DNA of 64,000 bases from NCBI RefSeq assembly GCF_900289175.1, contig NZ_LT985747.1, forward strand, positions 904,103 to 968,102. The letters run 5' to 3'. A model generated the notes under the pieces. The model saw nothing but the letters and a program-made list of their open reading frames with translations, was not told where the DNA came from and made no database searches. Made by a program: the position numbers and the translations under genes. Shown in pieces: positions 26,107 to 35,489 of the stretch (position 1 is its first letter; the number at the start of each line of letters is the position of its first letter). Source of the stretch: Paenibacillus faecalis (lineage in GTDB: Bacteria; Bacillota; Bacilli; Paenibacillales; Paenibacillaceae).

Positions 26107-27264
26107 TTATTTATACACATCCAAAGCACGAGCCAAATCTCCAATTAAATCATCAATATCCTCCAGCCCCACGGAAAAGCGAAGCAGTCCATCGGTAATT
26201 CCTCGCTCATGGCGTACCTTCTCGCCCATTGCAGCGTGAGACATCATCGCAGGATAAGATAAAATGCTCTCTACCGCACCCAGGCTCACTGCAACGAGCG
26301 GCAGACTGACCGCATTCAACACCTGCTTGGCCCTTTCACCTGAACCCACATCAAACGACACGACTGCGCCGTAACCGCTGCACTGCTTCTCATGAATTTC
26401 ACGTCCCGGGTGATCCAGCAGTCCGGGATAGTAAACGGCTTCAATATCACTGCGTCCCGTAAGCCAAGCCGCTAGCTTGGCGGCCCCCTGCTCACTGTAG
26501 GTCATGCGCGCACCAAGCGTTTTCATTCCGCGCATGAGGAGCCAGGAATCCTGCGCCCCTAGCACGGTTCCAAGCCCGTTTTGCAGCTGCTTCAGCTTCG
26601 TTCCAAGGCTCTCTGTTCTGGCAACAGCGAGACCTGCCAGCACATCGCTATGACCGCCAAGAAATTTGGTAGCGCTGTGAAGAACGATATCCACACCTAG
26701 CTCAATCGGCCGCTGATAATAAGGCGTCATAAACGTATTGTCTACGATCGTTAATAGTCCATGATCCAAAGCCCATGCCGTAATGGCCCCAATATCCGTT
26801 ATTTTCAAGGTTGGATTCGAAGGGGTTTCCATATATACAGCCTTTGTGTTCGGTTGTAAAGCTTCTTTTACTTGTTCCAGATCGGTCATGTCAACAAATG
26901 TGAACTCCATCCCCATCCGGTTTAGTATACTTGTCAGCAAGCGGTAGGTACCGCCGTATACATCCTCGGTTACGATGATATGATCACCTGCTGAAAGCAG
27001 CATAAATGTACTCGAAATCGCCGCCATGCCCGATGCGTAAGCAAAGCCTTGCGCACCGCCCTCAAGCTGTGCTATATAGTCCTCCAGCTTTTGACGCGTC
27101 GGGTTCCCGGATCTGCTGTAATCATGAACAGGCGGATGAAAGATATCCTCATGATGAAAAGTGGAGGCTTGATAAATTGGAACACTGGATGCACCAGTAG
27201 CTGAGTCAATTTCTCCTCCAAAATGCAATAGTCTAGTTTCAAATCGATAAGGGACTCGACTCAT
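26107..27264 (-). CDS. metC: Cystathionine beta-lyase
   Basis: This PLP enzyme cleaves cystathionine to homocysteine, pyruvate and ammonia. The 385-residue protein is a Cys/Met-metabolism fold-type I enzyme with YSRSGNPTR, FAYASGMAAIS, YMETPSNPTLKI, DNTFMTPY and the PLP lysine in HSATKFLGGHSD. C-terminal specificity residues are in SLGAVESILSYPAMMSH. Its start is 2 nt after metI, and the order metI-metC is that of B. subtilis. The family includes gamma-synthases; the assignment as beta-lyase rests on operon order and best resemblance. Confidence 0.88.
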   Translation of the reverse strand: MSRVPYRFETRLLHFGGEIDSATGASSVPIYQASTFHHEDIFHPPVHDYSRSGNPTRQKLEDYIAQLEGGAQGFAYASGMAAISSTFMLLSAGDHIIVTEDVYGGTYRLLTSILNRMGMEFTFVDMTDLEQVKEALQPNTKAVYMETPSNPTLKITDIGAITAWALDHGLLTIVDNTFMTPYYQRPIELGVDIVLHSATKFLGGHSDVLAGLAVARTESLGTKLKQLQNGLGTVLGAQDSWLLMRGMKTLGARMTYSEQGAAKLAAWLTGRSDIEAVYYPGLLDHPGREIHEKQCSGYGAVVSFDVGSGERAKQVLNAVSLPLVAVSLGAVESILSYPAMMSHAAMGEKVRHERGITDGLLRFSVGLEDIDDLIGDLARALDVYK

Positions 27265-27266
27265 CT

Positions 27267-28454
27267 TTATACTCCTCCTTCTTCTCCTTCTACTTCAGTC
27301 ACAGCTGCATTCAGCGCGGCATCCAGATCTGCAATCAGATCATCTGCATGCTCAATGCCTACAGAAATACGAAGCAATCGCTCGTCAACACCGACAGCTT
27401 GCCGAATTTCGAGCGGGATATCCGCATGGGTTTGAACGGCCGGATAGGTCATCAGAGATTCAACCCCACCTAAACTCTCGGCAAAAGCAATGAGCTTAAT
27501 ATGACGCAATAAAGGCTCAACATAACGTGAGTCTTTAACTTTGAACGAGAAAATCCCCGTATTTCCACTCGCCTGCTTTATCTGAATTTCATAACCTGGA
27601 TGATCGGAAAATGCCGGGTAAAACACTTCAGATACGGCCGAATGCTCTTTAAGAAACGCCGCGATCGATGCAGCATTCTTCTCATGACGCTCCATTCTTA
27701 ATGCTAGTGTCTTCATGCCTCGCATCAGTTGGTAAGAATCTGACGGACTGAGCACAGCCCCAATCGAATTGTGCAAGAAGGCCATTTCCTCTGACAGTTC
27801 TTTCCCCTTGGTCACGATGAGTCCAGCCAGCACATCATTGTGCCCTCCCAAATATTTGGTGGCGCTGTGCACAACGATATCGGCGCCTAGTTCGAGCGGT
27901 CTCTGGAAGAACGGTGTCAGTAAGGTATTGTCAACAATACTGGTCAATTCGTTATGACGGGCCCAGCTGCAAACAGCCTCCAAATCGGTGATCATCATGA
28001 GCGGATTCGTCGGCGTCTCGATAATCACCGCCTTGGTATGTGGTCCTCTGGCCTGCTCTAACGCATCCATGTCATTCGTATCCACATATGTAGCGCTTAT
28101 TCCGAATCTGGTCAATATTTTTTCAATCAGACGATAAGTTCCTCCGTATAAGTCCAGCGACACAATAAGATGATCCCCTTGGCTAAAAAGGGCGAACACC
28201 GTTTGTAACGCTGCCATACCAGAGCTACAGGCAAACCCGGCATCACCGGATTCGAGATCAGCCGCTGCTTCCTCCAACACCTGTCTTGTCGGACTTTTTG
28301 TACGAATGTAGTCAAACCCCGTACTTTGACCCAATTTCGGATGACGAAACGCAGTCGCTTGATAAATAGGGAAATTCACAGCTCCCGTTGCTTGCTCCTC
28401 CATCGAACCGATTTGCGCTAGCCTGCTTTCGATTTTCAGCTGCTTCCTCTCCAT
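27267..28454 (-). CDS. metI: Cystathionine gamma-synthase / O-acetylhomoserine thiolyase
   Basis: This PLP enzyme joins an acylated homoserine to cysteine (or sulfide) in methionine synthesis. The 395-residue protein has the MetI-type GFDYIRTKSPTRQ, FACSSGMAALQ, IIETPTNPLMMI, DNTLLTPFFQRP and the PLP lysine in HSATKYLGGHND. SLGGVESLMTYPAVQTH lies near the C-terminus. The ATG at 28454 follows AAAGGAGG; an earlier GTG at 28460 lies too close to the site. It is 32 nt downstream of metA and is regulated by the SAM riboswitch upstream of metA. Confidence 0.9.
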   Translation of the reverse strand: MERKQLKIESRLAQIGSMEEQATGAVNFPIYQATAFRHPKLGQSTGFDYIRTKSPTRQVLEEAAADLESGDAGFACSSGMAALQTVFALFSQGDHLIVSLDLYGGTYRLIEKILTRFGISATYVDTNDMDALEQARGPHTKAVIIETPTNPLMMITDLEAVCSWARHNELTSIVDNTLLTPFFQRPLELGADIVVHSATKYLGGHNDVLAGLIVTKGKELSEEMAFLHNSIGAVLSPSDSYQLMRGMKTLALRMERHEKNAASIAAFLKEHSAVSEVFYPAFSDHPGYEIQIKQASGNTGIFSFKVKDSRYVEPLLRHIKLIAFAESLGGVESLMTYPAVQTHADIPLEIRQAVGVDERLLRISVGIEHADDLIADLDAALNAAVTEVEGEEGGV

Positions 28455-28486
28455 GTTCACTCCTCCTTTAACCTTTACCTTCTTAT

Positions 28487-29404
28487 CTATATTTGCGGTC
28501 CGATATCGTAAGGCGTTTCCTGATATACATAGTAATTCAGCCAGTTAGAGAATAATAAATTTGCATGAGCCTTCCAGACAGACAGCGGCTTGAGCGCCGG
28601 GTTATCCTTCGGGTAATAATGACGAGGAGGTGCGATATCCATCCCTTTGGCGATATCCCGCTCATACTCCCAGCTAAGCGAATCGGAGTCATATTCCGCA
28701 TGGCCTGTGACGAACACCTGTCTTCCGTCCTTTGAGGCTACGAGATAAATTCCAGCTTCCTCGGATTCAGCCAATATTTGGAGCTCTCCCGATCGTTCGA
28801 TATCTTTCCTGCGCACCTCGGTGTGCCGGGAGTGAGGAACATAGAACAATTCATCAAAGCCTCGAAGAAGCTTTACATTCGGTTCATTCACAGTATGGGA
28901 GAATACGCCGAAACACTTCTCTGAAAGACTATGCTTGGGTACACCGTAATGGTAATAAAGCCCGGCTTGAGATGCCCAGCATATATGGAAGGTTGAGGTG
29001 ACATTTTTTTTGCTCCATTCAAAAATCTCAGTCAATTCCTCCCAATAGTTTACTGCTTCAAACTCCAATTGTTCGACAGGCGCACCAGTAATAATCATCC
29101 CGTCAAAGCGAGTATGCTTCACTTCTTCAAATGTTTTATAAAATGCCTCGAGATGCTCCGCCGGCGTGTTCTTTGAAGTATGAGAGCCCGGATGAAGCAA
29201 TACAACATCTACCTGCAGCGGCGTATTACCGATCAGACGCAACAACTGTGTTTCCGTCGTTTCCTTCGTTGGCATCAAATTCAAAATGGCGATCCGAAGC
29301 GGGCGGATATCTTGATGAAACGCATGACTCTCATCCATTACAAAAATGTTCTCGCGGGCAAGGACTTCCTTTGCCGGCAGTGTGTCTGGAATTTTGATCG
29401 GCAT
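28487..29404 (-). CDS. metAA: Homoserine O-acyltransferase MetA (probably acetyl-CoA-using)
   Basis: The enzyme activates homoserine for methionine synthesis. The 305-residue class I glutamine-amidotransferase-like protein has the catalytic C142 ([10 protein letters not shown]) and H235/E237 (VTGHAEYD). Residue 111 in GAPVE is glutamate. In the family Glu111 goes with acetyl-CoA use (Bacillus type) and Gly111 with succinyl-CoA use (E. coli type), so acetyl-homoserine is the likely product. This fits the downstream MetI. It is the first gene after the SAM-I riboswitch. Confidence 0.93.
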   Translation of the reverse strand: MPIKIPDTLPAKEVLARENIFVMDESHAFHQDIRPLRIAILNLMPTKETTETQLLRLIGNTPLQVDVVLLHPGSHTSKNTPAEHLEAFYKTFEEVKHTRFDGMIITGAPVEQLEFEAVNYWEELTEIFEWSKKNVTSTFHICWASQAGLYYHYGVPKHSLSEKCFGVFSHTVNEPNVKLLRGFDELFYVPHSRHTEVRRKDIERSGELQILAESEEAGIYLVASKDGRQVFVTGHAEYDSDSLSWEYERDIAKGMDIAPPRHYYPKDNPALKPLSVWKAHANLLFSNWLNYYVYQETPYDIGPQI

Positions 29405-29475
29405 AATTAAGCCTCCTTCAGGTTAATAAATAATTAAATAATTAAATTAAAGATGTTAGAGAAGGCTAAGGTAAC

Positions 29476-29668
29476 GCAAAAATGACCTTTCTCTACTGAG
29501 AAAGGTCATTTGTACGTACACGTATACCATGCGCCTCTCTCATCTGTCAGAATTACGCGCTTCAAAATAAAAATAAAGCGCGTATATCCTGCAAGAATTA
29601 GCACCGTGCAATAATTCGCCGGTTGCCGGGTTTCATTGGGCTAGTCCCTCCACCTGCTCTTGATAAGA
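29476..29668 (-). promoter_or_regulatory. SAM-I (S-box) riboswitch with terminator, upstream of metA
   Basis: The aptamer (about 29536-29668, minus strand) contains CTTATCAAGAG, GGTGGAGGGACTAGCCC, GATGAAACCCGGCAACC-like residues, GGTGCTAATTC and the closing strand GATGAGAGAGG. It is followed by a perfect terminator (29476-29511): AAATGACCTTTCTC, loop AGTA, GAGAAAGGTCATTT and T-run. High S-adenosylmethionine would stop transcription before metA-metI-metC. A TATAAA hexamer at 29694-29699 may be the promoter -10. Confidence 0.97.
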
Positions 29669-29812
29669 TTTCGCTGTATGCAATTGTCATCAGTTTATAC
29701 TGATTATCAATTTAAATCAAGAATAAATTTTCGTCAAGAAGCTTAGGCCTCCCAAAAGTAACACCTCACCTCCTTATCCCATACTCTATTCAAGGAAGTA
29801 TGTTACACTTAA

Positions 29813-29832
29813 TATTACCTTGAAAGGTAATA
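29813..29832. promoter_or_regulatory. Perfect palindrome over the corA -35 box, candidate operator
   Basis: TATTACCTTGAAAGGTAATA is a perfect inverted repeat with 9-bp arms and a 2-bp centre. It covers the -35 hexamer (29820-29825) of the corA promoter, a typical position for a repressor. The regulator is not in the window. Confidence 0.6.
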
Positions 29833-29848
29833 ACCTCGGCGTTATACT
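29820..29848 (+). promoter_or_regulatory. Sigma-A promoter of corA
   Basis: TTGAAA (29820-29825) and TATACT (29843-29848) are separated by 17 bp. Transcription would start near 29855, giving a leader of about 245 nt before the corA start codon. Confidence 0.75.
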
Positions 29849-29889
29849 AGACAGGTGCTAATAAGCCATGTGAAAGAGGTGACATGAAA

Positions 29890-30012
29890 ATGGACGGTGA
29901 CCCGAGCCAGAAGTTGGATGGGAGTGACCCACAATCGCATAGGACCAAGATCAGCTACCGGCGGCGGGCAGCGTTATTTTTCATGCATTCTTTTAGAAGC
30001 TTTTCATTCTAA
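29890..30012 (+). CDS. Small leader ORF upstream of corA (40 residues)
   Basis: An ATG at 29890 lies 8-9 nt after AGAGGTG; a second in-frame ATG at 29884 is too close to that site. The peptide starts with an Asp/Pro/Gly-rich part (MDGDPSQKLDGSDPQ) and continues with a basic then hydrophobic part (SYRRRAALFF), ending at TAA 30010-30012, 86 nt before corA. The acidic-proline start followed by Arg-Arg-Arg recalls MgtL, the leader peptide of the Mg transporter MgtA in enterobacteria. It may be a sensing leader peptide, but coding has not been proven and no homolog is known to me. Confidence 0.4.
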   Translation: MDGDPSQKLDGSDPQSHRTKISYRRRAALFFMHSFRSFSF

Positions 30013-30098
30013 CGATGCGAACTGCCAATATGCCGGTATGCTGATACCTATGCCTTTATTCTAGTATGCGCAAGCAGTGAATTAAGGAGTGATATCAG

Positions 30099-31034
30099 AT
30101 GAAAATCCGGTTGGTGAATTCGGGTATTTTTACCCCTATCGACAACATTGAAGCGACATTAACAGCCCCGGCTGACGGATTTTACTGGATTGATGCCGAC
30201 GTTGAAGATCTGGCGGAACTCCAGCCCCTGTTCTCTCTGCACGATCTGGCAGTTGAAGACTCTCAGAGCGAAGATGAACAGCGACCAAAGATTGAAATTT
30301 ATGAAAACCACTATTTTATCGTCGTAAACAGCATCCGCTTTGATGATGAGGAAATTTTCCTCCGGGCGCTAAATATTTTCTTGGGCAGACATTTTATCAT
30401 TACAGTAACCAAGCAAAAAATCCATGAACTCCGGACTATAAAACCTCTTCTATGGGAAGAGGAGACGAACTCACCTGACCAGTTTCTATACATTTTGATT
30501 GATCTGGTCACAGATAACTATTTCTCGGTAGGAGACCGAATTGAGGCTCGCATCGATCAGCTCGAAGAAGATATATTGATGCATACCAAAAAGTCACATC
30601 TGAACGAAATTATCGGACTGCGAAGCGAGATTCTATGGCTGAAAAAAGTGCTTGGGCCTCAGAAAGAAGTCATTAACACACTCAACAAAAAAGACCTTCG
30701 CCTGATCGATGATCAGCTGCAAAAATACTTTAGCGATATTTACGAAAATGCTGTCAAAATATCCGACTCGTTCGAGACCTACCGCGATCTGATGAGTAAC
30801 CTTCGAGAAGCATATCAATCCAGTATTGCGAACCGGGCGAATGAAATTATGAGAGTGTTTACCGCCATGACGACAATCTTCATGCCGCTGACGGTCATTA
30901 CTGGTATATACGGTATGAACTTTGATTATATGCCTGAATTGAAATGGAAATATTCTTACTTTGCCATCCTTGGACTTATGATTTTTCTAGGCTCTGGCAT
31001 GTATTATCTGTTCCGTAAAAAAGATTGGTTATGA
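30099..31034 (+). CDS. corA: CorA-family magnesium/divalent-metal transporter
   Basis: This 311-residue inner-membrane channel for Mg2+ (possibly Co2+/Ni2+) has a large cytoplasmic funnel domain (residues 1-240, with YWIDADVEDLAELQPLF and a long coiled helix). Two C-terminal membrane helices follow. The signature YGMN loop is present in VITGIYGMNFDYMPEL, and the second helix ends with a basic tail (FRKKDWL). AAGGAG precedes the ATG. The leader contains a small ORF, and the promoter is overlapped by a palindrome, so expression is probably regulated by metal. A bidirectional terminator follows. Confidence 0.93.
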   Translation: MKIRLVNSGIFTPIDNIEATLTAPADGFYWIDADVEDLAELQPLFSLHDLAVEDSQSEDEQRPKIEIYENHYFIVVNSIRFDDEEIFLRALNIFLGRHFIITVTKQKIHELRTIKPLLWEEETNSPDQFLYILIDLVTDNYFSVGDRIEARIDQLEEDILMHTKKSHLNEIIGLRSEILWLKKVLGPQKEVINTLNKKDLRLIDDQLQKYFSDIYENAVKISDSFETYRDLMSNLREAYQSSIANRANEIMRVFTAMTTIFMPLTVITGIYGMNFDYMPELKWKYSYFAILGLMIFLGSGMYYLFRKKDWL

Positions 31035-31040
31035 AAAGAT

Positions 31041-31085
31041 AAACGGGTGTTCCTCCATTTACTGAAGGTGCACCCGTTTCTTACG
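31041..31085. terminator. Bidirectional terminator between corA and the HRDC gene
   Basis: AAACGGGTG (31041-31049) pairs with CACCCGTTT (31071-31079), followed by TCTTACGTTT on the plus side. It serves corA and, on the other strand, the HRDC-domain gene. Confidence 0.65.
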
Positions 31086-31086
31086 T

Positions 31087-32097
31087 TTATCCGGCGTTCC
31101 TCTCTTGAACCTGCTGCTGCCTGCGGAACCTGATCCGAATAAGACGCAAACGCTCGTACAGTTGCTCCAATCCGCCTTCTACAGCCGGCTCCTCACCATA
31201 GACACGCTGCATTACCGGTTTGAGAAAGGTGTCCCCCAACTCCTCAAAAGCTTTCCAAATGTCCGAAAGTTCTTTATCCGGCAAGTTCCCGAGCTCCAAT
31301 CGGATAAGCGCTTCCGTATCATACCCATCCTTCTCCAGCCCCTCCAATTGCTCGACCAGTTCTCTACGCGTCATTCCCGTATTCTTACTCAGCTGCTCTA
31401 GGTTCAAGCCTTCAGCTATTCCCCTCAGCATCGTGCGGTTTCTTCGATAGTTATCCAGCTCCTGCTTATATTTATGCTCTTTCTGCTTATATAGCCAGGA
31501 CAAAAACTCATCCTCCTTCAGTTCATCATTCACCCAATCCAGTGGAAATGTTGTCGTTCGCTCCACCTGTGATGTCATCTCCAGCCATTCAGCTCCATGC
31601 TCAGCAGCCTTGTTCGCACCAATCCCCGGCAGCTGGAGCAGCTCTTCCTCGGTTTGCGGCATAAAGGCACTGATGAGGCGGAGCACACGGTTGCTCGCTA
31701 TAAAATATGGCGCTTTGCGACCCGCGGCAGCTTTTCTTCGGCGCCATGCACAAAGCTCCGTATACAGCTCTTCCGATCCATACAGCTCACTGTAACATTG
31801 CAACTTCAAGACTGAATAATTTTTCCCTTTAGAAATTTCAGGTTCATGAAATATCCCTTCGATGACCGGTCGGTAACCCTCGCTTAGCTTCATAGCAAGC
31901 TGATGACGGTATACACATAACAGTTCCTGCCATGAACCGCCCTCATACCAATCAACGTCCAGGGCATGTCCATCCGGCTCGATATCTCTCCAACCCAAAC
32001 GCCACATTCCTTCCTCTTCCCCAATCCAAACCTGTGCAGTGCTTCCATCACTCACTCCATTATTCCGGGACATCTGATTCATAAAAACGATCTGCAC
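31087..32097 (-). CDS. HRDC-domain protein of unknown function
   Basis: The roughly 336-residue product starts with a domain of about 130 residues that I do not recognise (WRLGWRDIEPDGHALDV, then YRPVIEGIFHE). An HRDC domain follows (about residues 130-200: AWRRRKAAAGRKAPYFIASN, LLQLPGIGANKAAEHG), as in RecQ helicases and RNase D, where it binds nucleic acid. The C-terminal part is helical and charged, with a helix-turn-helix-like LEQLSKNTGMTRRELVEQL. The frame continues to 32187, but that stretch crosses a terminator hairpin. GTG 32097 after AAAGGAGG is the likely start. Helicase or nuclease motifs are absent. Confidence 0.75.
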   Translation of the reverse strand: MQIVFMNQMSRNNGVSDGSTAQVWIGEEEGMWRLGWRDIEPDGHALDVDWYEGGSWQELLCVYRHQLAMKLSEGYRPVIEGIFHEPEISKGKNYSVLKLQCYSELYGSEELYTELCAWRRRKAAAGRKAPYFIASNRVLRLISAFMPQTEEELLQLPGIGANKAAEHGAEWLEMTSQVERTTTFPLDWVNDELKEDEFLSWLYKQKEHKYKQELDNYRRNRTMLRGIAEGLNLEQLSKNTGMTRRELVEQLEGLEKDGYDTEALIRLELGNLPDKELSDIWKAFEELGDTFLKPVMQRVYGEEPAVEGGLEQLYERLRLIRIRFRRQQQVQERNAG

Positions 32098-32140
32098 ACC
32101 ATAACCTCCTTTATCGTTCACTGAAATATCAGCATAACGC

Positions 32141-32182
32141 AAAAAAAGCACCTTTCCCGCCGCAGCGACAAGAAAGGTGCTT
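32141..32182 (-). terminator. Intrinsic terminator in the 5' leader of the HRDC gene (attenuator or small RNA end)
   Basis: On the minus strand AAGCACCTTTC pairs perfectly with GAAAGGTGCTT (11 bp) and is followed by TTTTTTT (32141-32147). It lies between a strong promoter (32218-32245) and the HRDC start (32097), so most transcripts should end after about 70 nt unless the stem is disrupted. Confidence 0.75.
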
Positions 32183-32217
32183 CCCATGTTACATTCCGCA
32201 TTATACTGTTATTCATC

Positions 32218-32245
32218 ATAATACCATAATTTGTAACAACGTCAA
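32218..32245 (-). promoter_or_regulatory. Promoter of the HRDC leader RNA
   Basis: On the minus strand TTGACG (32240-32245) and TATTAT (32218-32223) have a 16-bp spacer. The divergent plus-strand gene at 32334 has a TATAAT at 32292-32297 with a weak -35. Confidence 0.6.
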
Positions 32246-32333
32246 TATTTAAATTTAACATAATGTTATTAAGTCGTCCGGACTTTTCCTGTATAATGGA
32301 CAACAACATGACATGAAGGAGTGAACTGCGAAT

Positions 32334-32636
32334 ATGACCGGGAAATCGCAGCAGCTTGATTTTTTATCCGACAGTACAGAATCCACATCCACCCGTTTTG
32401 TTACGTTTATTGGCCCCTCACTCAAACGTTTTGACCTGGCCGTCACGACAACAAACCATTTCTATGGAAAAAAATTAGTGACCGACCTTCAGTTTGGAAG
32501 AACGGCTATTTTGGCTGCCGATGATCTTGAACAGGAAGGCTATCTTGAGCAAACGTTCAATCTAGAACAAGATGAAGCAAAAGATTTGCGACAATTTCTG
32601 ACGTTAGTGCTGGGAGATGCTCATTTTACAGATTAA
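32334..32636 (+). CDS. DUF3055-family small protein
   Basis: The 100-residue acidic cytosolic protein contains the conserved block FVTFIGPSLKRFDLAV, FYGKKLVTDLQFGRTAIL and a C-terminal LRQFLTLVL. I recognise this as the DUF3055/YutD-neighbourhood type of small Bacillales protein; its function is unknown. GGAGT lies 10 nt before the ATG. It is transcribed divergently from the HRDC gene and convergently with the Bce permease gene. Confidence 0.65.
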   Translation: MTGKSQQLDFLSDSTESTSTRFVTFIGPSLKRFDLAVTTTNHFYGKKLVTDLQFGRTAILAADDLEQEGYLEQTFNLEQDEAKDLRQFLTLVLGDAHFTD

Positions 32637-32642
32637 TTTTCA

Positions 32643-32681
32643 CACCCACAAGAGAGTGCTGTTTCTATCTTCTTGTGGGGT
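32643..32681. terminator. Bidirectional terminator between DUF3055 gene and bceB-like gene
   Basis: CACCCACAAG pairs with CTTGTGGGGTG across a loop of about 18 nt, flanked by T/A-rich bases on both sides (TTTT before, GTGTTTTA after). Confidence 0.65.
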
Positions 32682-32688
32682 GAGTGTT

Positions 32689-34620
32689 TTATAGTGCCTC
32701 TTTAATTACTTTTTTATAGAAAAGCACAGACAACAGACCAAAGATAGAATATAACCCCGTGTATAGCAGCATAACGATAATCATCGGAGTCCAAAGCTCT
32801 GTTCCGAAGAAGAACCATCCCGATTTGACAGCGAAATAACTATGAGATAATCCTACAATTAGAGGTATGCCAAAATTGAAAAGCTGCTTGCCTTGAATCC
32901 CCCGCAGTAAATCTCCTTGCGTGAATCCAAGCTTTCTTAAGATTGTGTAATTGCCCCTCTCCTCTTCGGCTTCATCCATTTGCTTAAAGTATAGGATACA
33001 TCCAGAGGTAATCAAAAAGGTCAAGCCTAAGAAACCGACAATAAACATGACCAGCCCCATATTGGCTTTCTGCTCAATCATAAGGATACTCTGCGACGAA
33101 GCTTGTGATTCCTCACCTAAATCCAATCCAAGAAAAATCTCGTTTGCTTTCTCCATTTTGTTTTCATCCTGAATATCAATACCGAAATAATCGGAAATAT
33201 CTTTCTGAATCTTCAGATTCAAATCCCCCGCCAACTGCTGGTAGATTGAATCATCCACGATCGCCACCGGCAATCCTAAGCTAAGATACATGGAAATTAC
33301 CGTTTCCTTAGTTGTATCTATTAATTTTTGCTGAATTGAAATTTCTTTGCCTTTCAGAGCAATGTCCCCTGTCTTCTTTAGCTCGATCATGTTGTCCATT
33401 ACATCATTGGCGCCTGTAAAAAGGGTCTCTTCGGGAGATAAATCGATATGCTCCACCTCTTTATCACTTACCACACTAAGCACCATGGTTTTATTGCCAT
33501 CCACTTTACTAGAACCCACAATATGTGAAACATCCACCTCTACTTGCAGCACATTTCGATGGACCTCATCGTAATCGATACGCTGAGCCGACAATGCTTC
33601 TGTAAACTGATCTTTCTGTTCTTTAAAAGAGAAAACAAAGTCATTGGGTACGTATTGCTTAGCTGATTTTTCAGCCGAGTAGTAAGAAATATAACTTAGT
33701 GATAGCAGCCCAATCGCCAAAGCGGAAACCGTTGTGATAATCGTTAGCAAAAAAGCATTCGACTTCATCCGAAACATGATCGACGAAAGGGACAGCACCT
33801 CGTTCAATGACAGATATCCATCTTTGCTTTTTCGGATCATATTAAAAATGAAACTGACCGAACCTTTATAGAATAAATAGGTCCCGATAATAACCGTAGC
33901 TAAAATGATCGTCATCGCCCTAAACAATTCATCACTATTATAGTCACCGTTAAATAATTGAGTTGATGTAAAGTATCCATAAAAAATTAGTCCAATTCCA
34001 GCCAATCCCATCAATATCTCAAGGATAGACATCTTCTTCACTTTCTCTTGAGTCGTCGAATCGACACGGAACAAAGATAAAATGTTCTGTCTTTTAATAA
34101 ACGTATAGTTCATGATCATAATAAGAACGTATACCGCAGCAAAGATAATAACCGTTTGAATTAACGCTTCTATTGAAAATTGCAAGACGACTTCTGTCTC
34201 TACATCTGTAATTTTAAATAAAATCATTAAAACGAGCTTTGAAGCCAAAAAGCCTACAAAAATACCGACCAGCATAGATCCAAAATAAAGCATTAAGTTT
34301 TCCAGAGTAAGAATGCTGAATATTTTTCCTTTGGTCATTCCGATCAATTGAAACAGCCCGATTTCCTTACTTCTGCGCTTGATAAAAATGTTGTTTGCAT
34401 ACAGTAGAAATATCGCCACAATCGCAACGAGCAGGACCGAAGCGGCCTGTATAGCTGCTGATCCTTTGACCGATCCTTTCAATGCACCCATCGCCGGATC
34501 ATACTGAAGAGTAACAAAAGCGAAGTAAAGGGCCACACTGAAAATTAAAGCAAACACATAGAGAAAATAATTTTGGATGTTCTTTTTTAGATTTCGATAG
34601 ATGAGAGAGTTAATGCTCAT
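32689..34620 (-). CDS. Bce-type ABC transporter permease (FtsX-like)
   Basis: This is the membrane subunit of a peptide-antibiotic detoxification and sensing transporter. The roughly 643-residue protein has ten predicted membrane helices and a large external loop between helices 7 and 8 (about residues 310-510), the hallmark of BceB-like permeases. In this group the permease frees lipid II or its carrier from bacitracin-like peptides and signals to the kinase. The frame opens at GTG 34632; ATG 34620 gives the usual [14 protein letters not shown] start and is preferred. It overlaps the ATPase gene by 11 nt. The antibiotic recognised cannot be told from sequence. Confidence 0.88.
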   Translation of the reverse strand: MSINSLIYRNLKKNIQNYFLYVFALIFSVALYFAFVTLQYDPAMGALKGSVKGSAAIQAASVLLVAIVAIFLLYANNIFIKRRSKEIGLFQLIGMTKGKIFSILTLENLMLYFGSMLVGIFVGFLASKLVLMILFKITDVETEVVLQFSIEALIQTVIIFAAVYVLIMIMNYTFIKRQNILSLFRVDSTTQEKVKKMSILEILMGLAGIGLIFYGYFTSTQLFNGDYNSDELFRAMTIILATVIIGTYLFYKGSVSFIFNMIRKSKDGYLSLNEVLSLSSIMFRMKSNAFLLTIITTVSALAIGLLSLSYISYYSAEKSAKQYVPNDFVFSFKEQKDQFTEALSAQRIDYDEVHRNVLQVEVDVSHIVGSSKVDGNKTMVLSVVSDKEVEHIDLSPEETLFTGANDVMDNMIELKKTGDIALKGKEISIQQKLIDTTKETVISMYLSLGLPVAIVDDSIYQQLAGDLNLKIQKDISDYFGIDIQDENKMEKANEIFLGLDLGEESQASSQSILMIEQKANMGLVMFIVGFLGLTFLITSGCILYFKQMDEAEEERGNYTILRKLGFTQGDLLRGIQGKQLFNFGIPLIVGLSHSYFAVKSGWFFFGTELWTPMIIVMLLYTGLYSIFGLLSVLFYKKVIKEAL

Positions 34621-35371
34621 TTTGAACACCACCCAGTACGCCTTGTGTTTTTATAATGTCATTGAAAAAAGCTTGTCTCGTTTCCTCACCTTTGTTCAGC
34701 TGTGTGTAAATCTGTCCGTCTTTAATAAAAATAACTCTGCTGCAGTAGCTTGCAGCGACCGGATCGTGGGTAACCATAACAATCGTCGCCGCCAGCTTTT
34801 GATTTAATTGGCCTAGTTTATTCAACAGATCCGAGGCGGATTTGGAATCCAGCGCACCCGTCGGCTCATCCGCAAATATAATGCTCGGTTCGTGGATAAA
34901 AGCGCGTGCTGCGGAAGTCCGCTGCTTTTGTCCCCCTGATATTTCATTGGGATATTTGCTTTTCAGCTCATAAATGCCAAGCTCTGTCGCGACCTTTTTA
35001 AATCTTTGATCCGCTTCTTTTTTGGAAACGTTCCTTATAGATAACGGCAGCAGCACGTTTTCTTTAACCGTTAAAGTATCAAGCAGGTTATATTCCTGAA
35101 AAATAAAACCCAAATGGTGCTTTCTGAATTCAGCCAGCTCCTTTTCTTTCATGCCGGTAAATTCTTTTCCCTCGATTTTGATGCTCCCCTGGCTCACATT
35201 ATCAATGGATGAAAGCACATTAAGAAGGGTCGTTTTGCCGGAGCCGGAGGCCCCCATAATGCCCACAAACTCACCTTTTTCAACGCTAATGTCGATGCCT
35301 TTCAGCACCTCTTGCCTGTTCAACTTGTTGCCATAGCTTTTATAAATTTTATTGGTTTCCAGAATCGCCAA
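34610..35371 (-). CDS. Bce-type ABC transporter ATP-binding protein
   Basis: The 253-residue cytosolic ATPase has Walker [14 protein letters not shown]-loop [15 protein letters not shown], signature [15 protein letters not shown], Walker [14 protein letters not shown] and switch histidine [12 protein letters not shown]. It has the typical Bce/MacB-like N-terminus. Translation likely starts at TTG 35371, after GGGAGTG. The gene follows the kinase gene across a 135-bp gap holding a perfect palindrome, and it overlaps the permease gene. It is part of the four-gene antibiotic-peptide module. Confidence 0.92.
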   Translation of the reverse strand: MAILETNKIYKSYGNKLNRQEVLKGIDISVEKGEFVGIMGASGSGKTTLLNVLSSIDNVSQGSIKIEGKEFTGMKEKELAEFRKHHLGFIFQEYNLLDTLTVKENVLLPLSIRNVSKKEADQRFKKVATELGIYELKSKYPNEISGGQKQRTSAARAFIHEPSIIFADEPTGALDSKSASDLLNKLGQLNQKLAATIVMVTHDPVAASYCSRVIFIKDGQIYTQLNKGEETRQAFFNDIIKTQGVLGGVQNEH

Positions 35372-35489
35372 TTGTAATCACTCCCACTATAAATTAACAA
35401 TGAATTCATTAAAGACATTGCACCTTTCATTACATTCATCATAAATCAGCTCTCAAATCAAATCCTTCGATTCGCCGAACAAATTATAA

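Noticed and set aside
29849..30098. M-box, Mn or NiCo riboswitch in the corA leader
   Set aside because: None of the conserved core sequences of these classes could be recognised, and there is no clear terminator before corA.
32098..32187. N-terminal extension of the HRDC protein to 32187
   Set aside because: It would translate through an intrinsic terminator hairpin; GTG 32097 has an ideal ribosome site.
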